From Lycorma delicatula (lineage: Eukaryota; Arthropoda; Insecta; Hemiptera; Fulgoridae): a stretch of 64,000 nt of DNA. Position 1 is the stretch's first letter; every line of letters begins with the position of its first letter. Positions 11,385-22,564 of this stretch are shown in pieces. The DNA lies in contig NC_134455.1 of assembly GCF_047948215.1 (NCBI RefSeq), forward strand, positions 74,487,689 through 74,551,688, in the 5' to 3' direction. The position numbers and the translations under genes were made by a program. The notes beneath the pieces were generated by a model, which did no database searches, was not told where the DNA came from, and saw only the letters and a program-made list of their open reading frames with translations.

Positions 11385-11740
11385 GGCCCCGTGGTAACTT
11401 AGTAGTTTAATATTTTCGTTAAGGTAAGCAGCTATGAGGAGAAGATCATTCCTTCGTTTGGGGATCATAACAACTGGGTAACGAAAAGACTGAGACCCGG
11501 TTCCCTCGACGGGGGCTAGGGACGGCTTTGTCGGGCCTGGTTCTCTGTCGGGGGGGGGGGGGGGCTTGAGGCAGGCACATTAAAACAAAAGATCCAACCG
11601 GGGAGGCTGACCTGCTGTGCCGGACGTACAGCTGGCGGGTGGGGAGGCCTCCTTTGAGTTTAAAGGACACTTTCCCGGGCTGCGCATACTTGAATGGATA
11701 CCCGGCCCGGGGAAGTAGGGAGAAAAAAGGAAAAAAAAAA
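11385..11740 (+). other. LINE-1 3' UTR with poly-G run and A-rich tail
   Basis: This GC-rich 3' UTR contains a run of 15 G (11550-11564), a conserved block shared with the second LINE of the window (about 11595-11720), a terminal hairpin (11669-11716) and an A-rich tail from about 11721. The minus-strand open frame at 11446-11670 is a shadow of this block. Confidence 0.8.
11669..11716 (+). promoter_or_regulatory. 3'-terminal RNA hairpin of LINE-1
   Basis: Arms 11669-11680 (ACTTTCCCGGGC) and 11705-11716 (GCCCGGGGAAGT) pair over 12 positions with one G-U, around a 24-nt loop, a few bases before the A tail. LINE-2 (34312-34360, minus strand) has the corresponding 12-bp stem with compensatory changes. 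Probable role, inferred: recognition of the RNA 3' end by the element's reverse transcriptase. Confidence 0.75.
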
Positions 11741-11755
11741 GTGTTGTGTTATGTG
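11741..11755. repeat. right 15-bp target-site duplication of LINE-1
   Basis: GTGTTGTGTTATGTG, directly after the poly-A tail and identical to 6030-6044. Confidence 0.92.
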
Positions 11756-11850
11756 ATACTGGTTGGCGTTCGGGATGACGTCAATTAAACTCAATGCTAA
11801 CCCCACGATGTGAATAACCTCAATGGTCACAAAACAGGATGATTTCCATA
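11741..11850 (-). pseudogene. N-terminal end of the split mariner transposase
   Basis: Read on the minus strand towards 11741, the frame gives SSRTPTSIT, a stop, HNTVW, and joins in phase with RLLNEFKG on the other side of the LINE at 6030. This shows the two parts were one transposase gene before the LINE entered. The outer boundary is not defined. Confidence 0.65.
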
Positions 11851-12548
11851 TTCCTCTTTTATTATTACCATATTTCTTTAATAATTATTACAAATCATTA
11901 TTACCTGCTACCATAGAAATCAAAATAGGAATATTAGAAATTTGCCTATGGTGCGGGTTTTTTTTTGGTCACACTGTTTTCCGTATTTTTTGCATGGGTT
12001 CAGTTATCAGCGTTCACGATTTTGAAACTCTTTATATGTTCATGTTTAATTTAAATTTAAAATTTGCTTGTGATATTTTTTACGTATTACAATTTGTAAC
12101 ATAACATTTCGGTACAGGTTTCAGGTGATGATAAAGCGAAAGCGTCTTTTGCCCAGAAAAATAATGTAAATCTCAATGTTGTTAAAATCGAAATTCTTAT
12201 TCACCTTAAATATTTACTTAAAATTAACTTAGAATATACATATAACGTGCTATATATATACATGCAGCGATTCTCGAGTAACTTAAATGTAATTAATTTT
12301 ATTTTATTTACCTAATGATTGTATAGAATTAAATATAATAGGAAGTCATATTTTACTTAAAAATATTATTTTTATGAATCTCTTGAGTTAACCAATAAAA
12401 ACTATATAAACATGTAAATTAAATACACTATATTTCACTTAGAATTTAGGAGAATTTTGTATGATTGTGTATTATCACCTGAGGAATCTTAAAGAATTCC
12501 AAAAATTGATAACTCAAATTGAATAACTCATTTAGAGGAAAAAAATTG
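11851..12548. other. AT-rich spacer
   Basis: A hydrophobic 93-codon open frame (11823-12104) looks like compositional noise. Nothing else is seen. Confidence 0.4.
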
Positions 12549-12978
12549 TTACCTGGACTTTTTTAATTGAAAATGGTACAGGGGCTTTTAATAAAAGCAA
12601 AAAATTAAATGCCTGAGCGGGGGTTGGTGGAAGGTTGAAAAGGGGTGAAAAATGGTGTTATTGCGATTTCGGGCGAAAGTTGACGTAAAAAAAAATTGTA
12701 GTTATTTAAGACACAAAAAGGTAAACTTTTGGCAAAATTAAATTAATTTTGCGGAAATGAAAAATAAAAAAACAAAAAAAATAAGATTTTTCTAAAATTT
12801 TGATGTTATGTTAAAAAGTGACTTCTACGAAAATTGTAGATTTTTGCATGATCTACAACTTTTGTATTGAAAAGTTTTTTTTCAGCCCCCCCCCTACCCC
12901 CCAAATCGTCCTCCACCACCGTGGAGGACGGTTTATTATAAACCCCTTTACCATTTCCACTTATAAAAGTCCAGGTAA
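12549..12978. mobile_element. MITE with imperfect inverted terminal repeats of about 40 bp
   Basis: The 430-bp element begins TTACCTGGACTTTT and ends with the reverse complement of TTACCTGGACTTTTATAA; the similarity continues for about 40 bases through a GGTAMAGGGG block. The interior is A/T-homopolymer rich, has no coding frame, and contains a short perfect hairpin at 12905-12930 (CGTCCTCCAC, 4-nt loop, GTGGAGGACG). I could not see a convincing target duplication, so the superfamily is open. The 93-codon frame at 12818-13099 is a shadow. Confidence 0.7.
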
Positions 12979-13117
12979 AATTTTTTTTTCTCTAACTGTA
13001 ATTTGGTTGGACAAAGTAAAATGTACTGTATTTAATTTACATGTTTGTATAGTTGATTGGTTAACTGAAAAAATTAGTAAAGATTATATTTTTAAATAAA
13101 ATATGTCTTGTTATATA

Positions 13118-15387
13118 TCTTTATATATATATTTCTTGTGTGCGTGTGTATGAAAGTGAACTCCTCCTAAACGGCTGGACTGATTTTGATGAAATTTTGT
13201 GTGTGTGTTCTAGGGAATTCGAGAATGATTTAGATTCACAATTTGGTTCACTGGAAAATGTTTTTTTAATTAATTTTTTATTTATAAATAGTTGTAAATT
13301 TTGGAATGTTTTACATTGGATCCGGCAGACTGCACTACCATCGCAGTATCGAATATTCAATAATATTCTATTTTAATTTTAGTTTGTCCCGACAGTTGGT
13401 GCTGCGATCAAATTGAGAAAAATATTTCGTAATTTTGTGTTATTATTGGGTTAAAACAATAATAAATAATAATAAAATAATAAAAAATCGCAAGAAAACA
13501 GTTTTTTAATAAATAAGAGGCTAATAAATCAGATGGAAATGTAAACAAAGGAAAACCAATCAGATCAATGCAAGATGGCCGCTGTCAAACACAACGACCA
13601 ATCACAAAGAGCCCGTATGGCCGTTGCCAATGTAAACAAAACCACAACTGATTAAGTAACAAGTAGGCAGCACTGCGATCGCGTTTAGAATTGTACGCGT
13701 ATTGAGAAATATTATATATATTATTATTTATTGAAATATCGTTTTAAAGTGTAATTAAAAAATATACATTGTGCAACTTTGTAAGGTACAGTATTGAAGT
13801 GAAAATGTTTTTTTAATTTATTTATGTGTTGTTGATCTTGGGATGGTTAAGGTTCACAATTAGGTCCGGTAGGCAGCGTGTGGGTCCGGTATGCAGAGCT
13901 GCGATCGCGTTTTAGAAGTTTCTTTTTAATTTTTGGTTTATCAGTCAAACCCGGTAGTTGGTGCTGCGATCGGATTCTAGGAATTTTTTTTTATTTTGTT
14001 GCTTTATCGCATATCAGTTACTTGCGTCGTAGCTTAGTGTTGTTCTTACATTAAAATTTGTATTTAGAGAATAGTTTGAATTAAATCCGATAGGTAGTGC
14101 TGTTCTGACAATTGGATTTATTTACATTCTGAATTTTATAAAGTTAAAGGTGAAATATTATAAGGTTCCGTAATGTTTTGTAATTGTAATGATTTTGCAG
14201 CCACAACACTTTTAGTTAAAACATTATTTTCCACCGAATACTGTGATTAGACAGTGTTGTGAATTAAATCCGATAGGTAGTGCTGTTGTTTTACCATTTG
14301 GTAAAACAACCAAGGTAAATAAATATTTACCTTCTGACTTGTGAAAAAGTGAAAGGTTAAAATTTGTTAAATTGCTAATGTTCAGTTTTTTAAGGTTTTA
14401 TGAAACTTTCAATTGTTGTCATTTAATCTGTATGTATACTCAGATCTAGCAATAGCGAAGCATTGCCGAGTCTACTAGAATTGCGCTCTTATTGAAAATA
14501 TTATATTATATTATTATTTATTGAAATAACGTTTTAAACTTTAATTAAAAAATGTACATTGTGCAAATTTGTAAGGTGCGGTATTGAAGTGAGTATTTTA
14601 CATGATTTTTTATGAATTTTAATGATGTATACACGTGCATTCAATAACAATCAACTTAACCTACAAATTTAAATTGTCAGTTCTCATTTGATTCTATGCA
14701 ACTTATCAAGTATTGAACGGCTCTTTGAAAATAAAAATTTAAGTTTGTAAAATAAATTATAACATTTATAAAATTAAAATATAAGTTACTTATAATATAG
14801 TTTAAAGTATATTTACAAAATTGAATTTATAATGTTTTAACTGATTAATTTTGTAAAACGTTTTCTAAAATTATTTCTAATTTATAATTATCTAAATTTG
14901 GTAAAAATGATAAAAATTTTCTACTAAAATTTTAACTACGTTGCTTTTTTACAGTGCTTTAATTTTTTTATTAATTGATTCATTAAGCTGTTATATGGTT
15001 ATGAAACATCAAAATTATTAAATAAAAAATATGTAGGAGGTACTTTTTTAAAATGATAAGTGAATATTAGTAGGAATGTGGATGAAAATTTATTAATTCC
15101 ACTAATTATTAATTTTACGACGTTTCGATTTTTTAATTCAATTTTCATCGGACATCTCAATATTTAGTGAAAATAAATATTAACCATACTACACATAATT
15201 AATCAATTAACCCATTACAATAATACAACAATCACAAACTGATAATATCATACTAATAGTCATTTTAATGAAATTTATAACACATTCCTGCTAATTTTAA
15301 CTTATTTATATTAAGTTACTTATATTTATGTGTGTGCATTTATTACAGAATAATGTCGCGTCAGGACAACGTCTGTCGGGTCCGCTA

Positions 15388-15388
<1 letters not shown>
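13118..15388 (+). mobile_element. non-autonomous Helitron-like element
   Basis: The 5' end reads TCTTTATATATATATTTCTTG and is followed by AAACGGCTGGACTGATTT, a phrase I associate with 5' regions of insect Helitrons. The 3' end is GTCTGTCGGGTCCGCTAG followed by T, with A before the 5' TC. So the A | TC...CTAG | T rule holds without a target duplication. A weak stem (GGAC with GTCC) precedes CTAG. Internal blocks recur: 13672-13802 against 14472-14592, and TTAAATCCGATAGGTAGTGC at about 14082 and 14266. No RepHel protein is encoded. It could also be a chimera of older repeats. Confidence 0.6.

Positions 15389-15449
<61 letters not shown>
15389..15449. repeat. compound (TA)n(GA)n microsatellite
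   Basis: About 27 bases of TA followed by about 34 bases of GA, directly at the CTAG end of the Helitron-like element. A minus-strand open frame with poly-Ser-Leu and Tyr-Ile runs here is an artefact of the repeat. Confidence 0.9.
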
Positions 15450-15452
<3 letters not shown>

Positions 15453-15586
15453 CGTTTTTAATTCGAAAATTTCAAACTTTTTAATAAGTTGAAACAATCT
15501 GGACCATTTTGGTGAAAATTATTATTAAAAAGTTATTACAATATCTAACGTCATTACATGTACATTTATCACAATTCGACCAATCG

Positions 15587-15607
15587 ATATATATATATAT
15601 ATATATT
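15587..15607. repeat. (AT)n microsatellite
   Basis: Short pure AT array; a second, interrupted array follows at 15620-15640. Confidence 0.8.
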
Positions 15608-15639
15608 TACTGTACGTAAATATATATATATTTTTTTTT

Positions 15640-16960
15640 AAGGATATTAATACGTATGTTGATAAATCTTTGCATTTCACAGATTTGAAGTGTGTTATTT
15701 GAGAAGAGGTTCCATTCTCATCAGCTATCAATAACAGTCCATTGTAAATGGGCTAATAAACGCAGCGTACTGCCTGTTTACTTTGCGTTTAGTGTCGTTT
15801 AACATTTTTTTTTTATCTTCTGACTTTCCTTTTTCTTTTATGAACCTAAATACGTGAGCCTAGTACGCATATTGTTTTTATTTATTTATTGGCCATTTAA
15901 TCTAAGTATCTGTCTATAATTGTTAATAAATTTTCTCAAATATGTACATCTGCTGTGTAATGGTATTGCTGATTATCCAATTTTATTTTACGACCAAAAC
16001 ACGATTTAATCCTCTCTTTTTAACATCATAACTATATTCGTTTATAACCTTCTGAACCGAAGGTCTACTTTTATAGATATATGTTAGAAAATGTATATTG
16101 ACTATATGGTGTACTTAATTTCATAACCTATATTACATAAAGGGTTCATGTATCTAGTACCATGCTTGATCGTCTTCGACTTTAATGTGATTCCCATGCA
16201 GATTGTTCATAAGAAAATTGTTAGGTTATAAATATTAACCGTTTTGAGAGGGATTCAAATCATAACCTATGACTTCTGTAGTTTGTGTTCGTATTACTCG
16301 GGTATTATTGTGTTAACCATCATCCGATTTGTTTTTCTTTGTAGTTAAATATAGGTAATGTTTTATTTTTATATAGAAACTAGAAAACGGAAAATATAAT
16401 TGTAATATAGGTATGCTTGCGTAATTTTTATGAATTCATTTTATATACATAATAAAATCAATTAAATATCGTAACGTAACGATATATAAAACTTAGCTAT
16501 AGAATTCTCTTAACAAAAAAAAAAATTAATATTTAAAAGCAATTCGTACGAATTTTCTTCATTAGTCGGTGACTATATTTTTTTGGAGTACACTATGCTG
16601 TTACGTCACTGTACGCAGGTAATTGAATGGTTTTAAATAAACTTTTATTTTTCCATTGAATTTTAATATTTAAATAATTCCTACTATTTTTATCATTAAT
16701 CAGTATCAGCCTTTGCGGAACTGCGCTATGCTGTTATGTCGCAGCAGGCAGGCAGTTGATAGTTTTTAAATGAACCATTATTTTTTCATTAAATTTTCTC
16801 TCTTTTCAAATACGTCAAAATTTATAAATTTTAAAACTAAAAAAATTTTAAGAATTTATTATTTTGGAAAAAACATAAAATCGTTTTGATTTGGAGGTAT
16901 GGAGAAAGTTTTATTAACATTACACAAAAATATGCATATTTTTAAAGTAGCTTGACAATT
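15640..16960. other. AT-rich stretch, nothing recognised
   Basis: No sustained open frame, repeat family or RNA-like structure that I can identify. Confidence 0.4.
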
Positions 16961-16963
16961 TTG

Positions 16964-17100
16964 TAGCGTTCGGGACCACTGTTAAGTATTGCTTCAAAGA
17001 ATGAGATGAAATGCAATTTTATAGCGTGTGAAAATACTATGCGTGACCGGAATTCGAACCCGGGACCTCCGGATGAAAAGCAGAGACGAACCTATCTAAG
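16964..17100 (-). mobile_element. SINE type B, tRNA-headed
   Basis: On the minus strand the head gives GGTCCCGGGTTCGAATTCC, which includes a good RNA polymerase III B box. TTTTCACACGCTATAAAATT and a 3' region CATTTCATCTCATTCTTTGAAG follow. It matches the copies at 27114, 56951 and 62814. The A box is degraded. No target duplication was found. Confidence 0.75.
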
Positions 17101-17639
17101 CTAACAAACTATTTTACGAAATTGCTTTTATCGATTTTATGGAACTTGAAAACTTCAAAAACCAGAAAAGGACATACAAATCATGTCTTTTTTCTTGAAA
17201 ACTATTTCACCTCTCATTTCTTATTGTTTAATGAGTTCCATAAAAAAGAGCCTAACTAAGAAAAGAACAGGATTTTTAATATACAAAATTATTTTTTATT
17301 TATAAGATATATATTTTAGTAAATTTTAAAATCTCAAACTCAGTTTTTTTTTCATTATTCAAAATACTTTTGTAAATATAAATTAAGTAGCCGGATGTTG
17401 AAGTAAACAATTAATTCAAATAATATAATTATCAAGTAATTTTTATTAATGCGGGAAAGAAACTTAGCTGTTTATTGTAACGCACAATGTAAAACATAAC
17501 GTTTAAAACATTATGAAGGCTAGATCTAGGATTTATACTTTACATTAGGTGATATCATTTTTCGGGTTATGAACATTTATTTAATAAATACGTATGGAAT
17601 AAGGAATAAATATAAATGTGTGCCGTTTTGTTGAAAATA

Positions 17640-17990
17640 TTTTGAACAAGAACGTCATCTTGACACCATTTTATTCGATTTTGTCCCCACATTTTGTCAA
17701 ACTTCGAAATTCTTAGATTTATATTTAGTTTCTGTGAACTTTATTCAAAACATTTTACTCAGAACCAAATTTTAACAAAGTTTATTTAAATTTTATATTT
17801 TTATTACCCTTTTATCAAAGTTATTTTACGACAAACGTAAAATAGTGTGTTTTTCGACCTCAATCTTTTGTCTTTTACTCCCAAATTTCTCGAAAATTAC
17901 TAAGATTACAGTATTGGGACTTTTTTAAAATTTTCCTCCCAGATTTCATATAAAACTATTAAATTTACCTCTTAATTTGAGTCCAAGAAT
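17640..17990. repeat. fragment resembling the UTR of the 20.5-kb transposon family
   Basis: The block with CCAAATTTCTCGAAAATTAC and ATTGGGACTTTTTT resembles, in the same order, 21100-21200, 26215-26330 and 47395-47510. It has no terminal repeats here. It lies next to, but in opposite relative orientation to, the transposase remnant that follows. Confidence 0.45.
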
Positions 17991-18650
17991 TACAGTCTCG
18001 CTTAATTTTACTGAAGTCCACCATTTTCTTGAAGGCAGGTCTGAACTCTACGCACTATATGTTAACACCCTTCGTAGGACATCAGAACTAATGGAATTCA
18101 TCTCTGCAGTAATGGCCCGCTCCAGGTCTTGTAGCGTAGGTGGGGTTGCTCGATTTACTCGTTCTTTCAAAAACCCTCAGAGAAAGAAGTTTGGTGACGA
18201 TAATTCACGAGAACGAGGGAGCCACACACCTTTTCAGATCATGTGATCACTAAACATTCCTTCCAAAAATTCCATGGTGTTTTAGAATGTATGGTACGTT
18301 TCCCCGACTTGTTGAAGGTAACAGTAACGTTCATCGGGCTGGAGAAGAGCTAAAATTTGTGTAATAAAGGTGGTACAATAAGGCTAAGGTGAAAATAAAC
18401 CTCGCCACTGGAAAAAAACATCCAGTATGCCCATTCCATTACTTTCCTGGTTGATAAACCACTGCTAGTGCATTACTCTTTTAACAGTGTCTGGGGGTTT
18501 CAGTTCCTGAACGCAATGCATTCGGTATGCATATATACCTAACTTTCTTTGTTGTGGCCTTTTGTGAATCCCCGTACGATATTCCTGTCTGCGATGATAA
18601 TTTATGCAAACGTTTCGTGGGAGAGTGTTTAAGTAATGCAAATAGTGCGC
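17980..18650 (-). pseudogene. DDE transposase remnant (Tc1/mariner-like), second type
   Basis: Minus strand. Near 18600 a helix-turn-helix piece reads LHKLSSQTGISYGDSQKAT. Towards 17990 comes the C-terminal piece TLQDLERAITAEMNSISSDV, then LRRVLTY, and in another frame RRVQTCLQENGG, a common C-terminal signature of insect transposases. The catalytic core between them is unreadable because of frameshifts and probably a deletion. The plus-strand open frame 17977-18246 is its antisense shadow. Confidence 0.65.
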
Positions 18651-18659
18651 GATAAAATG

Positions 18660-20452
18660 ATCGCGCTGTGTATATATATATTTAAAAGTATGTATAAAAT
18701 ATATACATATATTTCGGTTGAATGTTACAGTATTGTATGTAAAATAAAAATTAAATAGTATGTATGTATGAGTAGAAGTAATTAAAATTTGTATGTTCTC
18801 ATAGTCGGATTTATAAAAGAAAGGAAAATCTATTTTACAAAAAAAAAATATTATTTTCAGATTATATTTGTATATTTCTTCTTTTATTACTCCATTAATT
18901 TTTTTTTTTTATTCAATTTAAATGTAATTTATGTATTTATTTTTGCTTGATTTATTCATCTGTTAAGGTTTTTATCCATCCCTATTCATACATCAATGAA
19001 TGTTGTTGACAATATCAAGATTTATATCTTTTCACCCTTTCCTTTGCTCTTAATCTAAAATGCTGTTTTGAAAACACAAGAAAACTTTACTTCTTTTTCA
19101 CATTAGTAAAGTTTCTTCTGGTAAACTAACTTTTTTTTCTGGTTGAGATTTATTTCCGTTAATAAACAAATCTATTTTCTTTTACGATTCATTGAAATGT
19201 TTTTTATGTTTTTTTTTTTAATAATAATTGTATTATTTTAAAGAAACAGTTTTTTCGTTTTTATAAATCTTAGTTTTCAAGAGTTTTTTTATTTTATTTT
19301 TTTTTCTATCCTTTTATAATATTATTTATTAATGTTTGCAAATGTGATCTATAAAGTAAATTGTAAGTTATGTTTTTGAAATGTTGCCAAGATTTTATAT
19401 ATTTTTTTAATATTTTTTTAAAACGTTTTACTAAAGTAAAATGAAAGAAATGGATATTAGATTTTTTATTAAGAATATGTATTATGTTACATAAATATGA
19501 TTTTCTTTAATTTATGAAAAATTGTTTTTTTTTGTTTAAAAAAGTATCCCATAATTTCCTTAACTATGTTAAAACTGAATAAGTAATTTAATATAATTTT
19601 ATATTAGGTCAAACACACATACACTCACACACGAATTATCTGTGTTCAAATTGTGTATAAAATACTTTAAAACTTATTATTCGGAATTTAAAGATGTACA
19701 TTTTAAAATTTAATAGTGTTTGCTAATTTTAAAATACGTGAATATTTATATTTCCAAAAGTTTCCGGCCGTAGCTTATTAATATGTAAGTCTGTACATCC
19801 CGGATTCTCTAAGAAAATTGAAAATGTATTTATTTTCTTAAAAAATAGCTTATTTTCTTAGAAAATTTTTAATGCTATTACCGGGTTCTTAGGTTAGACT
19901 CCCAGTTTATATGAAGAATTTTGAGAAAAACATAATTTATCTGCATTAAATATGGCATAAAGGGTACCGGATTTCATTGGTAGCATATTAGATTCTCAAT
20001 AAAACTGAAACCGTATTGAAAGTAAAAATCCCAACAGCCGATAAATATTGTAATAATAATAAGTCATGCAGTCAGCTGATTTACCTTCCTGATGAAAATC
20101 AAACTTAGAAATAAGAAAATTAAATCGAGTCAAAGAAGTCATCCGCAATCCATACCTTTAATTTAGATCAAATTGTTCTAACAAAATCTAATTAAATAAT
20201 CAAGGAGGAAAGGATTGAGTGTTAAAGAAGTAAGTGGAGAGAGAAAATTTTAAAGGGATCAAACACCTCACAGAAAGATTACTTAAGGGTGCCTCTGTGC
20301 AATGACTATTCATCATGCTCAAAATCTCTTAGGAGTTGGGATTATTTTACCCAAGATGGAAGAACGCATTACGATAAACGAAGTTGCATGTAACAGGTTA
20401 CATATAAGCTGCTAAAAATTTATTTTCCTTTAAAATATTTTTTTTTCCATTA
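18660..20452. other. AT-rich stretch, nothing recognised
   Basis: Long runs of A and T, a short TA array at 18670-18720 and no credible open frame. Confidence 0.4.
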
Positions 20453-20454
20453 TA

Positions 20455-21385
20455 CAGAGTATATCACAAAAGTTCTTCCAGGACATTCATAACCTATTCT
20501 ACTCGTGAAAATAATAGAAAATACTTTAGTTAAATGAGTAATAAACGGATAAAACTTTTAAACAACACTCGTGCTGTTTCCACTATCTTAAATCATTTCC
20601 CTGAGAAATTGGTCGGTCTTGGAGGTCCACCTTCCTGGTTATCAAGATCGTCTGATCTAACCATTAGATTTTTGCGTTTGGGGATGGATGAAAAATTCTG
20701 TATTCAAAAAACAGAAATAAATTCTCGTGAGGAATTAATTGTCCGCATTATGGTTGTGGATGAGCAACTTAAGGAAACGCTGAAAGACTAAAAAGAGCAA
20801 TAAAAGCAGTACAGAAGCGTGCCAACAAATGTGTTGAAAATGCTCATTTTTGAACCTTTATTACAAACTGGTTTGTATAATGCACTTTGATCTAGTTTAC
20901 TGTTCCTAAATAAAATTCGAATTTTTTCTAACTTTTCCAGTTTTATTCAACTAATACCATTTTGTTCAGAATTAAATTCTCAAAGTTTAAGTCTCTAAAA
21001 GAATTAAAATTCTTTTGTTTAAAAGTAGTATCAGTTTATTACCCATTAATTATAGTATGTCAAACATAAAAAGTAAAGTTTTTTACCAAAATGTATAGAT
21101 TTTCACCCCCGATTTCTGAAAAATTACTGCAGTTGCAGTTCTTGAACCTATTTTATTCGATTTTTTAGGTCAAAACCTATAAGAGATGGCTAATTTTACC
21201 CTTTATTCAACTTTCTAAAAATTTAACCTCATTTTTACGGGGTAGCTTAAATCCGAGCGAAATCTTTCATTACCGTAACTTGCAAACGAAGGATTTTAGG
21301 ACATACGTTTCATATACATTTTTCCACTGTTTTCACGAGTAGAACAGGTAATGAAAGTTCCGGGAGAACTTCGTGACACATTCTG
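20455..21385 (+). mobile_element. TIR transposon (family T) with a transposase tail
   Basis: The 931-bp element has inverted repeats of about 60 bp: the left end reads CAGAGTATATCACAAAAGTT, and the reverse complement of the right end CAGAATGTGTCACGAAGTTC. TA dinucleotides lie on both sides (20453-20454, 21386-21387), as expected for Tc1/mariner elements. Both arms contain TTCTACTCGTGAAAA. The interior keeps only the C-terminal third of a DDE transposase. Deletion derivatives of the same family lie at 46614-47220 and 61325-61911, and fragments at 26185-26509 and 47345-47665. Confidence 0.85.
20534..20875 (+). pseudogene. C-terminal remnant of the family T transposase
   Basis: The frame gives FPEKLVGLGGPPSWLSRSSD, matching the FPEKWIGRGGP...WPPRSPD region around the third catalytic Asp of mariner-like transposases, then KTEINSREELIVRIMV. 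After one frameshift near 20775 it continues RLKRAIKAVQKRANKCVEN, a typical C-terminal signature, to a stop. The N-terminal DNA-binding part and the first two catalytic Asp are missing, so it cannot be active. This piece ties the MITE copies of the family to the Tc1/mariner superfamily. Confidence 0.8.
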
Positions 21386-21387
21386 TA

Positions 21388-22560
21388 TACAAGATGTATT
21401 TAGAATTATCTAATTCTATTGAAATCTTTCTCTAGTCGTATTATGCTCTTTACGGCATTGTAAATACTCGTACTCCACCCCACGTCTTTAAAGAAAAATT
21501 TATTTCTGATTTATCGCTTAGGTTGAATATTAACTACGAAACTTAATGTTGGAGGGATTTTCTCACGTAGGATTCCTAACTATGATTTTAAGAATAATAA
21601 TAAACCCATTCTTGAGTTTAAGTAAAAGAAAAACTTTTTCAGATTGATTTTGTCTAACATGGCCTGTTGGTATATTATAGAATTATAATAAATATATATG
21701 AGTAAACCGCTTATCAACAATTATATATGTAACACGTCTAAGCGCTTTCAGAAAGTAATTTCCATCATCAGTAACACTAAGTTATTATTTATGTAATAAT
21801 AAATAAAAATTCACATAATTACATTTTTTTTTTTTTATATATGTAACAATTAATCGTCATGTATGTTAAAATATCTTGACGTAGTTGACATAATTAGTGT
21901 GTCAATTGTAGTGTATAGTGGTCTCAATTGCTGTTATAAGTAAGAAAACCCTTTTACATATTATTAAGTGTTTACGTAAATTACTTTAATTTTTAGTATT
22001 TTTATTTGAGTATGTTAAATTGAAGTAGAAGTTACAGTTCTTAGGCGCTTCTTCACAATTTTTTATGCATTTTTAAATGTTTTTCCGTTGCCAGTTATAT
22101 CCATGATAAAATATACCGGTCTATTCCGTAAGCGGTATTTCTGTTTTTATTTATTTACATTTTAATTTTATGGATTTAATTCATTATACGCACAAACATT
22201 TTACTTTTGTTCGTGTAATGTTTAATGATGCATACTCAAGCATTATGAAGTACATCCATGAAAAATAATACAGCGAACGCCTAGACAAATACTTGCATAA
22301 TATGTAACATATCCGTATCATACATCTGTATTATTTTTGATGCAGCAGGGAAGTAAAACGCCGTATTAGTTACCAACGCTAATCTGATCACGCCATATTA
22401 GTGGTCGCTTAATGTATTTTCTGAAAGTAGTGTTTTGTTTGAGTTTGATTTTCTGTGGGCATTTTAAAAAAATCTCTGATTACCGAGGGCTTCGCTCTTA
22501 ACAGAATACTAGATAGGAGGGAAGTTAAGTGGAACGTTATTTATAGTAATATGCACTTGA
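21388..22560. other. AT-rich stretch with a short repeated motif
   Basis: At about 21735-21780, CTAAGCGCTTTCAGAAAG followed by TCCATCATCAGTAAC resembles 44748-44790 (CTAGCGCTTTCGGATG ... TCCATCATCAGGAAC). The rest is unassigned. Confidence 0.4.
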
Positions 22561-22564
22561 AGAC

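Larger units (their letters stand above)
6045..11740 (+). mobile_element. R1-clade non-LTR retrotransposon (LINE-1), apparently full length
   Basis: The element is about 5.7 kb: a 5' UTR of about 800 bp, a gag ORF (6848-8359), a pol ORF (8359-11384), a 3' UTR and an A-rich tail. Flanking 15-bp duplications fix both ends. The order of three CCHC knuckles, an EEP endonuclease, RT and a C-terminal CCHC, with no RNase H seen, is that of the R1 clade. It sits in a mariner rather than 28S rDNA, so this copy did not use the classic R1 site. It is dead: one stop in gag, and a SINE insertion, a one-base insertion and two Trp-to-stop changes in pol. The RT half is open for 619 codons. Few lesions and a perfect duplication suggest a recent insertion. 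Confidence 0.93.

Noticed and set aside
6045..11740. R1 insertion in 28S rRNA gene
   Set aside because: The flanks are mariner coding sequence; no rRNA-like sequence is present anywhere in the window.
15306..15497. Protein with Leu-Ser and Tyr-Ile repeats
   Set aside because: It is a direct translation of the GA/TA microsatellite. The same applies at 29007-29195 and 46281-46499.
22480..22512. Third Helitron 3' end (GAGGGCTTCGCTCTTAAC ... CTAG)
   Set aside because: A GC hairpin-like phrase is present, but CTAG is followed by A instead of T and no matching 5' TC end was found.
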